Assembly (NCBI GenBank): GCA_029879945.1
Contig: JAOUPJ010000218.1
Location: 1 to 6,144 of the forward strand
From: Gammaproteobacteria bacterium
GTDB lineage: Bacteria; Pseudomonadota; Gammaproteobacteria; S012-40
DNA length: 6,144 nt
Reading direction: 5' to 3'
The position numbers and the translations under genes were made by a program. Each line of letters opens with the position of its first letter. Positions within the stretch are counted from its first letter, which is position 1. A model generated the notes under the pieces. It was not told where the DNA came from. It saw only the letters and a list, made by a program, of their open reading frames with translations, and did no database searches. Positions 1-5,836 of this stretch are shown here, in pieces.

Positions 1-918
1 GCCCATAGTGGTGGGCATGTGGACCGGGAACACGTAAACCAAATGCTTGGAACCGTAGATCGGGAAGTGGTGTTTAAGCTCGCTCAGGCGGTGATCGCGA
101 AAAATGGCTCGGACTTGCTCCAACGTGCTGCGGACGTGGCGCAACAAGGGCTAGACTACCGAGAGGTTTTGTCTGAACTCGTACAGTTCTGGCAGCGCGT
201 GGCGGTGGCGCAGATCGTTCCTACGCGACGAGTTACGGAAGAGGATCAGGTCTTACAGCAAATCGCCAACACGATTCCCGCTGAAGACATACAATTGTTT
301 TACCAAATCTGTTTACAAGGCAATGCAGATTTGAATATTGCCATGGAACAGCGTTCTGCCTTTGAGATGGTATTGATACGGTTATTGGCCTTTAGCCCAG
401 TACAAGTTTCGGAAAATTTGCCGGAAGCCCCTATCGAAAGGGCTGTGGTATCAAATCAAAAAAGCGCTATGCCGCAAGAAAAACCTGTAGAAGCGGAGCC
501 ACCCAAGGCAGTGACTGTATTATCTTCTGCCAATTGGGAACAAGTTGTAAAGTGTCTGCCGTTAACTGGAATTGTGCGACAGCTTGCGCAGAACTCGGTT
601 TTCAGGGGGGAGGAAAACGGTAAGATCCGTTTGGCAGTCTCCTCCAACAACCAGTCCTTAATGAATGCGGCGCGAGTTCAGCAATTACAAACCATGCTGT
701 CTCAATATTTGGAACGGGTTATACAACTAGATATTCAAGTAGATAAAGCAGAGGTCAGTGACACGCCAGCGCAGCGCGAGATTCAACGAAATTCTGATCG
801 CTTGAATAATGCACGTCAGGCGATTGAAAACGATCCCAACGTGGTTGCATTAAAACAAACATTTGGTGCCGTACTCGAACCCGCTTCGGTTGTGGCATTG
901 GAAGAAAACGAATCCTAG
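1..918 (+). CDS. dnaX: DNA polymerase III subunit tau/gamma, C-terminal part (5' end outside window)
   Basis: DnaX is the ATPase of the DNA polymerase III clamp loader. The long form tau also binds the polymerase alpha subunit and the DnaB helicase. The frame is open from base 1, so about 305 C-terminal residues are present and the ATPase domain lies upstream; the GTG at 19 is internal. The first ~125 residues (MLGTVDRE..., then a helical block rich in LxxxxxFW and RLLAF-type motifs) fit the clamp-loader collar, domain III. A Pro/Glu/Lys-rich linker follows at about 410-515. Then comes the tau-specific alpha-binding domain (NWEQVVKCLPLTGIVRQLAQN..., TPAQREIQ, ENDPNVVALKQTFGA), which is typical of gammaproteobacteria. 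The stop lies 12 bases before ybaB, consistent with one operon. An A6G run sits in the linker at 458-464 (see findings). Confidence 0.95.
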   Translation, partial: AHSGGHVDREHVNQMLGTVDREVVFKLAQAVIAKNGSDLLQRAADVAQQGLDYREVLSELVQFWQRVAVAQIVPTRRVTEEDQVLQQIANTIPAEDIQLFYQICLQGNADLNIAMEQRSAFEMVLIRLLAFSPVQVSENLPEAPIERAVVSNQKSAMPQEKPVEAEPPKAVTVLSSANWEQVVKCLPLTGIVRQLAQNSVFRGEENGKIRLAVSSNNQSLMNAARVQQLQTMLSQYLERVIQLDIQVDKAEVSDTPAQREIQRNSDRLNNARQAIENDPNVVALKQTFGAVLEPASVVALEENES

Positions 919-920
919 TG

Positions 921-930
921 AGGAGGTGAT
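921..930 (+). promoter_or_regulatory. Very strong ribosome binding site of ybaB
   Basis: AGGAGGTGAT is a ten-base match to the complement of the 16S rRNA 3' end. It lies just after the dnaX stop and abuts a double ATG. From AGGAGG to the first ATG (931) is only 4 bases, and to the second ATG (934) is 7 bases, so the second ATG may be the one used more often. Such a strong site fits a small, abundant protein translated much more often than the upstream dnaX. Confidence 0.85.
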
Positions 931-1269
931 ATGATGAAAGGTGGACTTGGTAATTTAATGAAACAAGCGCAGCAGATGCAAGCCAATTTGCAGAAGGCGC
1001 AGGAAGAATTGGCCAATCTGGAAGTAGTCGGGCAAGCCGGTGGCGGAATGGTAGAAGTCACTATCACCGGTCGTCATGATGTGAAGCGCGTCAATATCGA
1101 TTCCTCATTGATGGAAGACGATAAAGAAATGTTGGAGGACTTGATCGCTGCAGCGGTTAACGATGCAAATAGAAAACTGGAACAGACTACCAAGGAAAAG
1201 ATGGCGTCGGTAACGGGCGGCTTGGATATTCCAGGTGGATTTCCCGGTGGTTTCAAAATGCCGTTCTAA
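931..1269 (+). CDS. ybaB: YbaB/EbfC family nucleoid-associated protein
   Basis: YbaB is a small dimeric DNA-binding protein of the bacterial nucleoid, almost always encoded between dnaX and recR. The 112-residue length is usual. The family signature is clear: an N-terminal GGLGNLMKQAQQMQ helix, a long amphipathic helix to about residue 30, the central GGGMVEVTITGRHDVKRVNID strands (about 38-57), LEDLIAAAVNDANRK (about 68-82), and a Gly/Pro-rich end finishing in GFKMPF. The first of two consecutive ATGs was chosen because pseudomonad homologues also begin MMKGG; the second (934) has better Shine-Dalgarno spacing and differs by one Met. The gene sits 12 bases after dnaX and 3 bases before recR. 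Nothing is broken or unusual in it. Confidence 0.96.
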   Translation: MMKGGLGNLMKQAQQMQANLQKAQEELANLEVVGQAGGGMVEVTITGRHDVKRVNIDSSLMEDDKEMLEDLIAAAVNDANRKLEQTTKEKMASVTGGLDIPGGFPGGFKMPF

Positions 1270-1272
1270 CGA

Positions 1273-1866
1273 ATGTCTAGTCCCTTACTCACTCAGCTAA
1301 TTGACTCACTGCGCTGCCTTCCCGGAGTGGGGCCCAAGTCTGCCCAACGCATGGCGTTTCACTTATTGGAGCGAAACCGTGAAGGGGCAAAAAGACTGGC
1401 AAACACCATCTCTCGCGCGGTAGAGGAAATTGGACATTGCAAGCGATGTCGTACCTTTAGTGAAACAGAGTTGTGTGCAACTTGCGCCAATGAAAAGAGA
1501 GACCGCAAAATTTTATGTGTGGTGGAAGGCCCGGCTGATCAAGTAGCGGTAGAGCAGTCCACCGCCTTTAGTGGGCTCTATTTTGTGTTGATGGGGCGTT
1601 TATCTCCCCTGGATGGAATTGGCCCAGACGCCTTGGGCCTGGATCAACTTGCAGACCGACTGGATCAAGGTGAGATTGAAGAAGTGATACTGGCTACGAG
1701 TTCCACAGTGGAAGGCGAAACCACGGCCCACTTTATTGCCAATCTGGCATCGGGAAGAAACATCAAGGTGACGCGCATTGCGCACGGCGTCCCCATTGGG
1801 GGGGAATTGGAATACCTGGATAGCAGTACTTTGTCACATGCCTTTTCGGGCAGACACGTCATATAG
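1273..1866 (+). CDS. recR: Recombination mediator protein RecR
   Basis: RecR works with RecF and RecO to load RecA onto SSB-coated gapped DNA in the RecFOR recombinational repair pathway. The 197 residues are full length for the family. Visible in order are a helix-hairpin-helix motif LPGVGPKSAQR (16-26), a four-cysteine zinc finger (C56, C59, C68, C71), a Toprim domain starting ILCVVEGPAD (80-89, with E85 as the conserved acidic residue), the LMGRLSPLDGIGPD loop (107-119), TVEGETTA (145-152) and the C-terminal RIAHGVPIGGELEYLD segment (168-183). All key residues are present. The ATG is 3 bases after the ybaB stop with no clear Shine-Dalgarno, so translation is probably coupled to ybaB. The gene ends 8 bp from a convergent gene, and no terminator hairpin with a T run is visible. 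Confidence 0.97.
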   Translation: MSSPLLTQLIDSLRCLPGVGPKSAQRMAFHLLERNREGAKRLANTISRAVEEIGHCKRCRTFSETELCATCANEKRDRKILCVVEGPADQVAVEQSTAFSGLYFVLMGRLSPLDGIGPDALGLDQLADRLDQGEIEEVILATSSTVEGETTAHFIANLASGRNIKVTRIAHGVPIGGELEYLDSSTLSHAFSGRHVI

Positions 1867-1874
1867 ACAAAAAT

Positions 1875-2744
1875 CTAGAAAAAAATGATTTCACCGGACT
1901 CGGCGCCGGATTCAGAGCCGGGTCGATGGTTCGTGTCATTTTGATACTGTTCATTGGTAACATAACGGCTACGCATAAAAGCAAGCAGTTTTTCAATGTT
2001 TAGATTAATAGTAGAACAGCTGGGATCTTCCTCCATAATTTGAGTTAGATCTAATATGAATTTTGTAAGTGTGGCCTGAACCGCTTCTAAAATTTGGCTG
2101 CTACGATCATGATACTGTAGTTCAATCATCATATCGTAAAGTATTTTTTGAATTTCAGAATGATTTTGATTGCGGTTGGCAGAGCGATGTTCCACTTTTT
2201 CGGATAGAGTAAGATCGACATTGTCTTTTTTTTGTTGATTGATATTACAAGTCTCGCTTATGGCTGAGTCAACTAACTTGGTTCCTGCAACAACGCTTTG
2301 TCGAAGGTCGATATAGACTGAAAAGATATCTCCGGCCATTTGCAATGCTTCTGGACGATCTAATTCGATTAGTATTGGATACAGCTTGGCGTGCATGTCT
2401 TGTAGTCTGACAGTAAAATCTTCTACATCTTTTAATATATTGTTCAGTAGTCCACGTAGGAGGCTGGTTTCATCCATAGAGCAAACTAGCTTACTTTCTA
2501 TAGTATCGATACTTTTTTCATTCAGATCGGCATTGCTATCCTTGGCTTTATTTTGATGTCCCAGTAAGCGAGTGAGTGCTGAAATACTCTCAACGAGTTT
2601 TGTGGCTGAATTTTCACTTCCTTCTCTAACTGAAATAATATTCGCTGTGCAAGGGGAAAGTACTGCCAGGCAAGCTTCTCCCAGATTTGAGTTAGGCATG
2701 TTGTGTCCTGCAGGTTCTAAAGCTATTCCAGTTTGATGAGGCAT
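1875..2744 (-). CDS. Chemotaxis-type signalling protein with CheZ-like D-x3-Q motif, paralog 1
   Basis: The family is not recognised with certainty. The 289-residue product has no signal peptide or membrane segment, so it is probably cytoplasmic. Residues 21-61 (LGEAC...PCT..I..VRE, with C25 and C32) and about 205-289 match the product of the upstream neighbour at 2961-3806; the middle does not. The C-terminal block has ELQYHDRSSQIL (208-219), with D213 and Q217 spaced as in the catalytic helix of CheZ, then AVQATLTKFI, then a second helix LLAFMRSRYVTNEQYQND. A Gly/Ser/Glu-rich linker leads to a terminal GEIIFF. Function is inferred only: a CheY-P phosphatase-like or MCP-like soluble partner. 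A second in-frame ATG at 2699 has an equally good Shine-Dalgarno (AGGA, 6 bases away) and would give 274 residues. The gene looks more AT-rich than recR. Confidence refers to a real gene of this general type. Confidence 0.72.
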   Translation of the reverse strand: MPHQTGIALEPAGHNMPNSNLGEACLAVLSPCTANIISVREGSENSATKLVESISALTRLLGHQNKAKDSNADLNEKSIDTIESKLVCSMDETSLLRGLLNNILKDVEDFTVRLQDMHAKLYPILIELDRPEALQMAGDIFSVYIDLRQSVVAGTKLVDSAISETCNINQQKKDNVDLTLSEKVEHRSANRNQNHSEIQKILYDMMIELQYHDRSSQILEAVQATLTKFILDLTQIMEEDPSCSTINLNIEKLLAFMRSRYVTNEQYQNDTNHRPGSESGAESGEIIFF

Positions 2745-2777
2745 TATCTACACCATAACAACAAAGGGATTAGCGAA

Positions 2778-2805
2778 ATTATCGTCCAGCAAGCTCGTAA
2801 TTCAA
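2778..2805 (-). promoter_or_regulatory. Candidate promoter of the 1875-2744 gene (sigma-70 or FliA-like)
   Basis: On the minus strand, TTGAAT (2805-2800) and GATAAT (2783-2778) are separated by 16 bases, a fair sigma-70 arrangement with 4/6 and 5/6 matches. The same bases can be read as a sigma-28 (FliA) promoter: TTGAATTA, an 11-base spacer, then GACGATAA (2786-2779), which is 7/8 to GCCGATAA but only 4/8 in the -35 box. Transcription would begin about 27 bases before the ATG at 2744. The site suggests this gene can be expressed independently of its upstream paralog. Confidence 0.4.
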
Positions 2806-2840
2806 TATTGAAGTTACAAAAAAAGGAGGAAATTTGTGGG

Positions 2841-2865
2841 CTTGTAGGAGTCTGTCCTACGCAAG
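2841..2865 (-). repeat. Small inverted repeat in the gap between the paralogs
   Basis: GTAGGA (2844-2849) and TCCTAC (2855-2860) form a perfect 6-bp stem with a 5-base loop. An alternative longer pairing joins CTTG (2841-2844) to CAAG (2862-2865) with a two-base bulge. It overlaps the outer two bases of the larger hairpin next to it, so the two compete slightly. On the minus strand a run of seven T follows, but about 15 bases further on, so it is not a canonical terminator. GTAG-flanked small palindromes are also a feature of REP elements; other genome copies would be needed to say so. Confidence 0.5.
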
Positions 2866-2902
2866 TAAGAGACTAACGAATCTAACTCGTCAGTCTCTTA
2901 TT
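2864..2902 (-). terminator. Long hairpin after the 2961-3806 gene, possible terminator
   Basis: A 16-bp inverted repeat pairs 2864-2879 with 2887-2902 around a 7-base loop. On the RNA of either strand it has one G-U wobble and one A-C mismatch; the other 14 positions are Watson-Crick pairs. It begins 59 bases downstream of the stop of the minus-strand gene at 2961. The stem is not GC-rich and the trailing sequence on the minus strand (TTACTTGCG, counting the last stem bases) is only weakly T-rich. Termination, transcript-end protection, or a protein-binding palindrome are all possible. The structure is certain as sequence; the role is inferred. Confidence 0.5.
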
Positions 2903-2960
2903 GACTCGTATGTTAACTAGGTTATGAGGGAAATGTTGCGGTTACAGTGCCTATTTTGAC

Positions 2961-3806
2961 CTAAAAGAAATAGACGTCTCCACCCTTGTTGCCTTTGTTC
3001 TTTTCTGATTCATCCAAATTCTGATCGTTTTCGTATTGTTCATGGGTCACGTAGTGGCTGCGCATAAGATCTAGCAAATGTTCTATATCGACTCGTAAGC
3101 CGTTCCCATCACCGTTCTGCTGACTATTCATATGATCAATAAATTTTGTTAGGGTGATCTGGACTGCATTGAGTATCTGGTTGCTTCTGTCCTGAAACTG
3201 CAGTTCCTCTAGCGCTGTATTGAGCACCTCCTGCATTTCGGGCAAATAGTCCACATAGTTTTTTTCCTGTTCCTGCTTCAATTCTTCGCGAAATTCTCCG
3301 ACTAGCGAATGAAATTGTTGTTCGATCACTGCCGAATCGTTGTCTGCCGCCTGGACCAGGGATGAAAGCCGGCTACTGGATTGCTCCAGAGCCTGATGTA
3401 TAGACCGTATTTCGTTTTCTATGCCCTGTTGTGACACTTTCTCACAAAGTGCCCCCAGCTTTTCTTGTTGTGAATTGATTTCTTCGGCGATGCTCACCAG
3501 CTGTGTGCGCAATTTGTCGGCTTCACTCGCTGCAGATCTGATGTCCTTACTCAACTGCTTTCTTAGTTCTTCTGTTTTATTGCTGTGAGTCTGCGAGAAA
3601 TTTGAATTGTTCTTGGTAATGGTCTGAATTATACGTGATAGATGAGAAATCTTCTGTGCCAGAGCTGCGGTAGCCGTTTCACCTTGTTCACGAACTGTGC
3701 TGATATTGTTCGTGCAAGTTGGAAGAATAGTGTTGCATGCTTCGTGAAGCTCTTTATTGCTACCGGCGTTTGCGGGGTCCATATTATTCGCATGATTTGT
3801 GGACAT
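2961..3806 (-). CDS. Chemotaxis-type signalling protein with CheZ-like D-x3-Q motif, paralog 2 (coiled coil)
   Basis: The family is not recognised with certainty. This 281-residue, mainly helical, apparently cytoplasmic product is a paralog of the 1875-2744 product. The N-terminal block LHEAC...TCT.NI..VRE (20-40) carries C24 and C31. Residues about 75-185 are rich in Glu, Lys, Gln and spaced Leu/Ile and look like a long coiled coil. The C-terminal block reads ELQFQDRSNQILNAVQ (201-216), with D206 and Q210 matching FQDxxxQ of CheZ, where these residues act in CheY-P dephosphorylation. It continues with TLTKFI, IEHLLDLMRSHYVTHEQYEND, a hydrophilic linker, and a terminal GGDVYFF. The LQFQD-type helix also occurs in chemoreceptor-like proteins, so a receptor-like adaptor is the main alternative. 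The Shine-Dalgarno is weak (GAGAG, 9 bases before ATG). Confidence is for a real gene of this general type. Confidence 0.74.
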   Translation of the reverse strand: MSTNHANNMDPANAGSNKELHEACNTILPTCTNNISTVREQGETATAALAQKISHLSRIIQTITKNNSNFSQTHSNKTEELRKQLSKDIRSAASEADKLRTQLVSIAEEINSQQEKLGALCEKVSQQGIENEIRSIHQALEQSSSRLSSLVQAADNDSAVIEQQFHSLVGEFREELKQEQEKNYVDYLPEMQEVLNTALEELQFQDRSNQILNAVQITLTKFIDHMNSQQNGDGNGLRVDIEHLLDLMRSHYVTHEQYENDQNLDESEKNKGNKGGDVYFF

Positions 3807-3987
3807 GATCTAAGACTCTCACTGGTTAATACTCCATATATAGTATCGTCTCCTGGATTTATCGATTGAAGTAAATATTCAGCGTTTTAGAGGAAAAACA
3901 GTATCCTGGAAAATTGGACTTGATCCAGTTCTAAGGCTAAGTGTTCCGGCCAAATGTAGATTTCTCCCACAAAAAAAACAAAAAAAA

Positions 3988-4060
3988 TTAACCCCAAATT
4001 TCTATTCCCTGCGTTTAACAAAAAGAACAGAGAAACAACTAACAAACGAAGGGGTTAAAC
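3988..4060 (+). promoter_or_regulatory. Competing inverted repeats covering the lipoprotein gene RBS
   Basis: TTAACCCC (3988-3995) and GGGGTTAA (4051-4058) are perfect 8-base complements, and GTTTAAC (4013-4019) and GTTAAAC (4054-4060) are perfect 7-base complements. The two right arms overlap each other and cover the G-rich part of the Shine-Dalgarno and the bases up to the ATG at 4061, so the pairings are mutually exclusive and each would hide the ribosome binding site. The sequence between is A-rich and otherwise poorly structured. A translational switch, or paired DNA half-sites about 63 bp apart, are both possible; neither is demonstrated. Confidence 0.35.
4048..4054 (+). promoter_or_regulatory. 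Ribosome binding site of the lipoprotein gene
   Basis: GAAGGGG lies 6 bases before the ATG at 4061, good spacing for a Shine-Dalgarno. It fixes the start and places the lipoprotein signal sequence directly at the N-terminus. Its G-run is part of an inverted repeat with 3992-3995. Confidence 0.7.
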
Positions 4061-5836
4061 ATGAACAAATTACAATTTCCACTTTTTTTCTCTATGCTTG
4101 TCTCGCTGCTGCTGGTGGCGTGTAGCAATATCCAGGAATCTGTACAGGAAGCCAAGAGCCCTGAAAAAGCGCATCCTCTTTTGATTGAGTCTGAACAAGC
4201 CAGGCCAGAGATCTTGCGGCAGCCCGTTGTGGCACCCGAAAATATCAGCAATCGTGAAAGATTTCGGACAAACAAGAGCGTAGTCGCCGAAACCTATGAT
4301 AGAGCCGAAGCACCGAGTATGCATAGTCAGGGAATGTTACATAAAAGACATGATAACTACACCAGAATTCCACAAACCTATGCAGAACCCAATCGTGACA
4401 AGTACGGCTTGATTAAAGACAATGTGTTGAAGGCGGTGGCATCTGACCCGATATCCACATTCGGTATTGATGTGGATGGAGGTGCCTACGCCAATGTGCG
4501 TCGTTATTTGAATGAGGGGCGGCTGCCAGTAAGAGACGCAGTGCGTATCGAGGAACTCGTCAACTACTTTGACTACGATTACCCGGTTCCTGATGACCGC
4601 GAAACACCGTTCTCTGTAAGCTATGAAATTGCACCTACGCCTTGGAACAGGAAAACCCATCTCTTGCACATCGGGCTCAAAGGCTATGAAGCAAAAGGTG
4701 AGATGCCGGCGTCGAATTTGGTGTTCCTATTGGACGTATCTGGCAGTATGCGTTCCGCAGACAAACTGCCGCTGCTCAAATCTGCACTGAAACTACTGGT
4801 CAATCAGCTCCGCAAAGAAGATCGAGTCTCCATCGTGGTGTATGCCGGGGCGTCCGGTGTGGTACTGGAGCCCACGCCAGGCGATCAAAAAAGTAGGATA
4901 CTATCCGCATTAGATCAACTGGAGGCCGGGGGTTCTACCCATGGGTCGGCCGGTATTCAATTGGCCTATCAACTTGCCGAGCAGCACTTTATCAAGGATG
5001 GAATCAATCGAATCCTGTTGGGTACGGATGGAGACTTTAATGTGGGAACGGTGAACTTCCAGCAGTTGATGCAATTGGTGGAAGAAAAACGCAAAAACGG
5101 CGTCTCCCTTTCCACCTTGGCCTTTGGGCGAGGAAATTTGAATGAGCAACTTGGCGAACAACTTTCCAACCGTGGTAATGGGACCTATAACTATATTGAT
5201 AGTATGAAAGAGGCGCATAAGGTTCTGGTGCGAGAGATGTCGTCTTCGCTGTTGACCATCGCCAAGGATGTTAAGATTCAAATTGAATTTAATCCGCAGG
5301 CCGTATCGGAATATCGCCTGATTGGCTATGTGAACAGGGCCTTACGTGATGATCAATTCGACAACGATGCGGTGGATGCCGGTGAAATCGGGGCTGGTCA
5401 CTCAGTGACTGCTCTCTATGAAGTGGCCTTGCTTGGTAGTGACGGTTCCCGGATGCCTAAACTGCGTTACCAAAAGAATGAACAGGATCAGCGAGTGGCG
5501 AATGAGCTGGCATTTATCAAATTGCGTTACAAAAAACCAGCCGAATCAAAAAGTGATCTTGTGAGTGTCGTTGTGAATCGAGGAGATATTGTTCAGGACG
5601 AGCACAAGGCCAGTGGCAATTTTCAGTTTGCTGCAAGTGTGGCGGCCTTTGCGCAAAAACTCAGAGGGGGAGAGTATTTGAATGGCTTCAGTTTTGATAA
5701 TATTCTCTCACTTGCACGGGATGCCCACTTTAAAGATCAGCACGGCGACAAAGGGGAGTACCTTAAACTGGTTTCGCTGGCGCAAGCGCTTGCCGGTGAG
5801 TCGGCAGGAACAAGGGAACTGAGCTCAAGGGAATAA
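4061..5836 (+). CDS. YfbK-type von Willebrand factor A domain lipoprotein
   Basis: The 591-residue product starts with a lipoprotein signal: a short N-region, a hydrophobic stretch (6-20), and lipobox LVAC with C21 as the lipidated cysteine. Ser at +2 favours outer-membrane sorting by the usual gammaproteobacterial rule. A polar linker runs to about 108. Then comes the YfbK N-terminal domain (about 110-210: STFGIDVDGGAYANVRRYL, AVRIEELVNYFDYDYP). The vWA domain (about 218-395) has an intact metal-ion site: DVSGS (D225, S227, S229), a GGSTHG loop (T293), and TDGDFNVG with D323. The C-terminal part (about 400-585) matches the YfbK C-terminal domain (DUF3520 type), ending LARDAH...GEYLKLVSLAQAL. 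vWA domains bind protein partners through the metal site; the specific role of YfbK proteins is not established, to my knowledge. Its stop TAA is followed at once by the sigma factor ATG, implying co-translation. Confidence 0.92.
   Translation: MNKLQFPLFFSMLVSLLLVACSNIQESVQEAKSPEKAHPLLIESEQARPEILRQPVVAPENISNRERFRTNKSVVAETYDRAEAPSMHSQGMLHKRHDNYTRIPQTYAEPNRDKYGLIKDNVLKAVASDPISTFGIDVDGGAYANVRRYLNEGRLPVRDAVRIEELVNYFDYDYPVPDDRETPFSVSYEIAPTPWNRKTHLLHIGLKGYEAKGEMPASNLVFLLDVSGSMRSADKLPLLKSALKLLVNQLRKEDRVSIVVYAGASGVVLEPTPGDQKSRILSALDQLEAGGSTHGSAGIQLAYQLAEQHFIKDGINRILLGTDGDFNVGTVNFQQLMQLVEEKRKNGVSLSTLAFGRGNLNEQLGEQLSNRGNGTYNYIDSMKEAHKVLVREMSSSLLTIAKDVKIQIEFNPQAVSEYRLIGYVNRALRDDQFDNDAVDAGEIGAGHSVTALYEVALLGSDGSRMPKLRYQKNEQDQRVANELAFIKLRYKKPAESKSDLVSVVVNRGDIVQDEHKASGNFQFAASVAAFAQKLRGGEYLNGFSFDNILSLARDAHFKDQHGDKGEYLKLVSLAQALAGESAGTRELSSRE
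5827..5832 (+). promoter_or_regulatory. Ribosome binding site of the sigma factor gene
   Basis: AAGGGA lies inside the last codons of the lipoprotein gene, 4 bases before the ATG at 5837. With the TAAATG stop-start junction it supports coupled translation and decides the sigma factor start. Confidence 0.65.

Larger units (their letters stand above)
3807..4060. other. Divergent intergenic region
   Basis: These 254 bases separate the minus-strand coiled-coil gene from the plus-strand lipoprotein gene and must hold both promoters unless transcription enters from elsewhere. On the minus strand the best sigma-70-like pair is TTCAAT (3870-3865), 17 bases, GATACT (3847-3842), which is weak; a CGATAA at 3864-3859 lacks a FliA -35 partner at the right spacing. 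No convincing plus-strand -35/-10 pair was found. An A8-C-A8 tract (3971-3987), which could bend DNA or act as an UP-like element, and the inverted repeats listed separately lie in the half next to the lipoprotein gene. No small gene is supported here. Confidence 0.6.

Noticed and set aside
456..650. Short minus-strand open frame inside dnaX
   Set aside because: It overlaps the well-conserved tau domain, has no visible ribosome binding site and encodes no recognisable protein.
1901..1908. GC-rich palindrome CGGCGCCG just after the recR stop, as a recR terminator
   Set aside because: It is only a self-complementary 8-mer with no loop and no following T run, and it lies within codons for the Gly/Ser/Glu-rich tail of the minus-strand protein.
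2901..2928. Plus-strand promoter TTGACT, 16 bases, TATGAG
   Set aside because: It would fire antisense into the 2961-3806 gene with no plus-strand gene to serve, and the -10 match is only 4 of 6.
3859..3891. FliA promoter (TAAA ... CGATAA) for the 2961-3806 gene on the minus strand
   Set aside because: The TAAA and GATAA elements are about four bases too far apart, and at correct spacing the -35 box does not match.
3906..3928. CTGGA/TCCAG inverted repeat as an operator
   Set aside because: It has only five base pairs with a 13-base gap, well within chance for a region of this length.
3988..4014. ECF-type autoregulatory promoter (AAC ... CGT) ahead of the lipoprotein gene
   Set aside because: The distance between AAC and CGT is 19 bases, longer than the usual 16-17 for this class, and there is no second copy to compare.
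4910..5281. Open frame on the minus strand inside the lipoprotein gene
   Set aside because: It has no family resemblance and lies opposite the strongly conserved vWA domain; it is a by-product of that gene's codon use.
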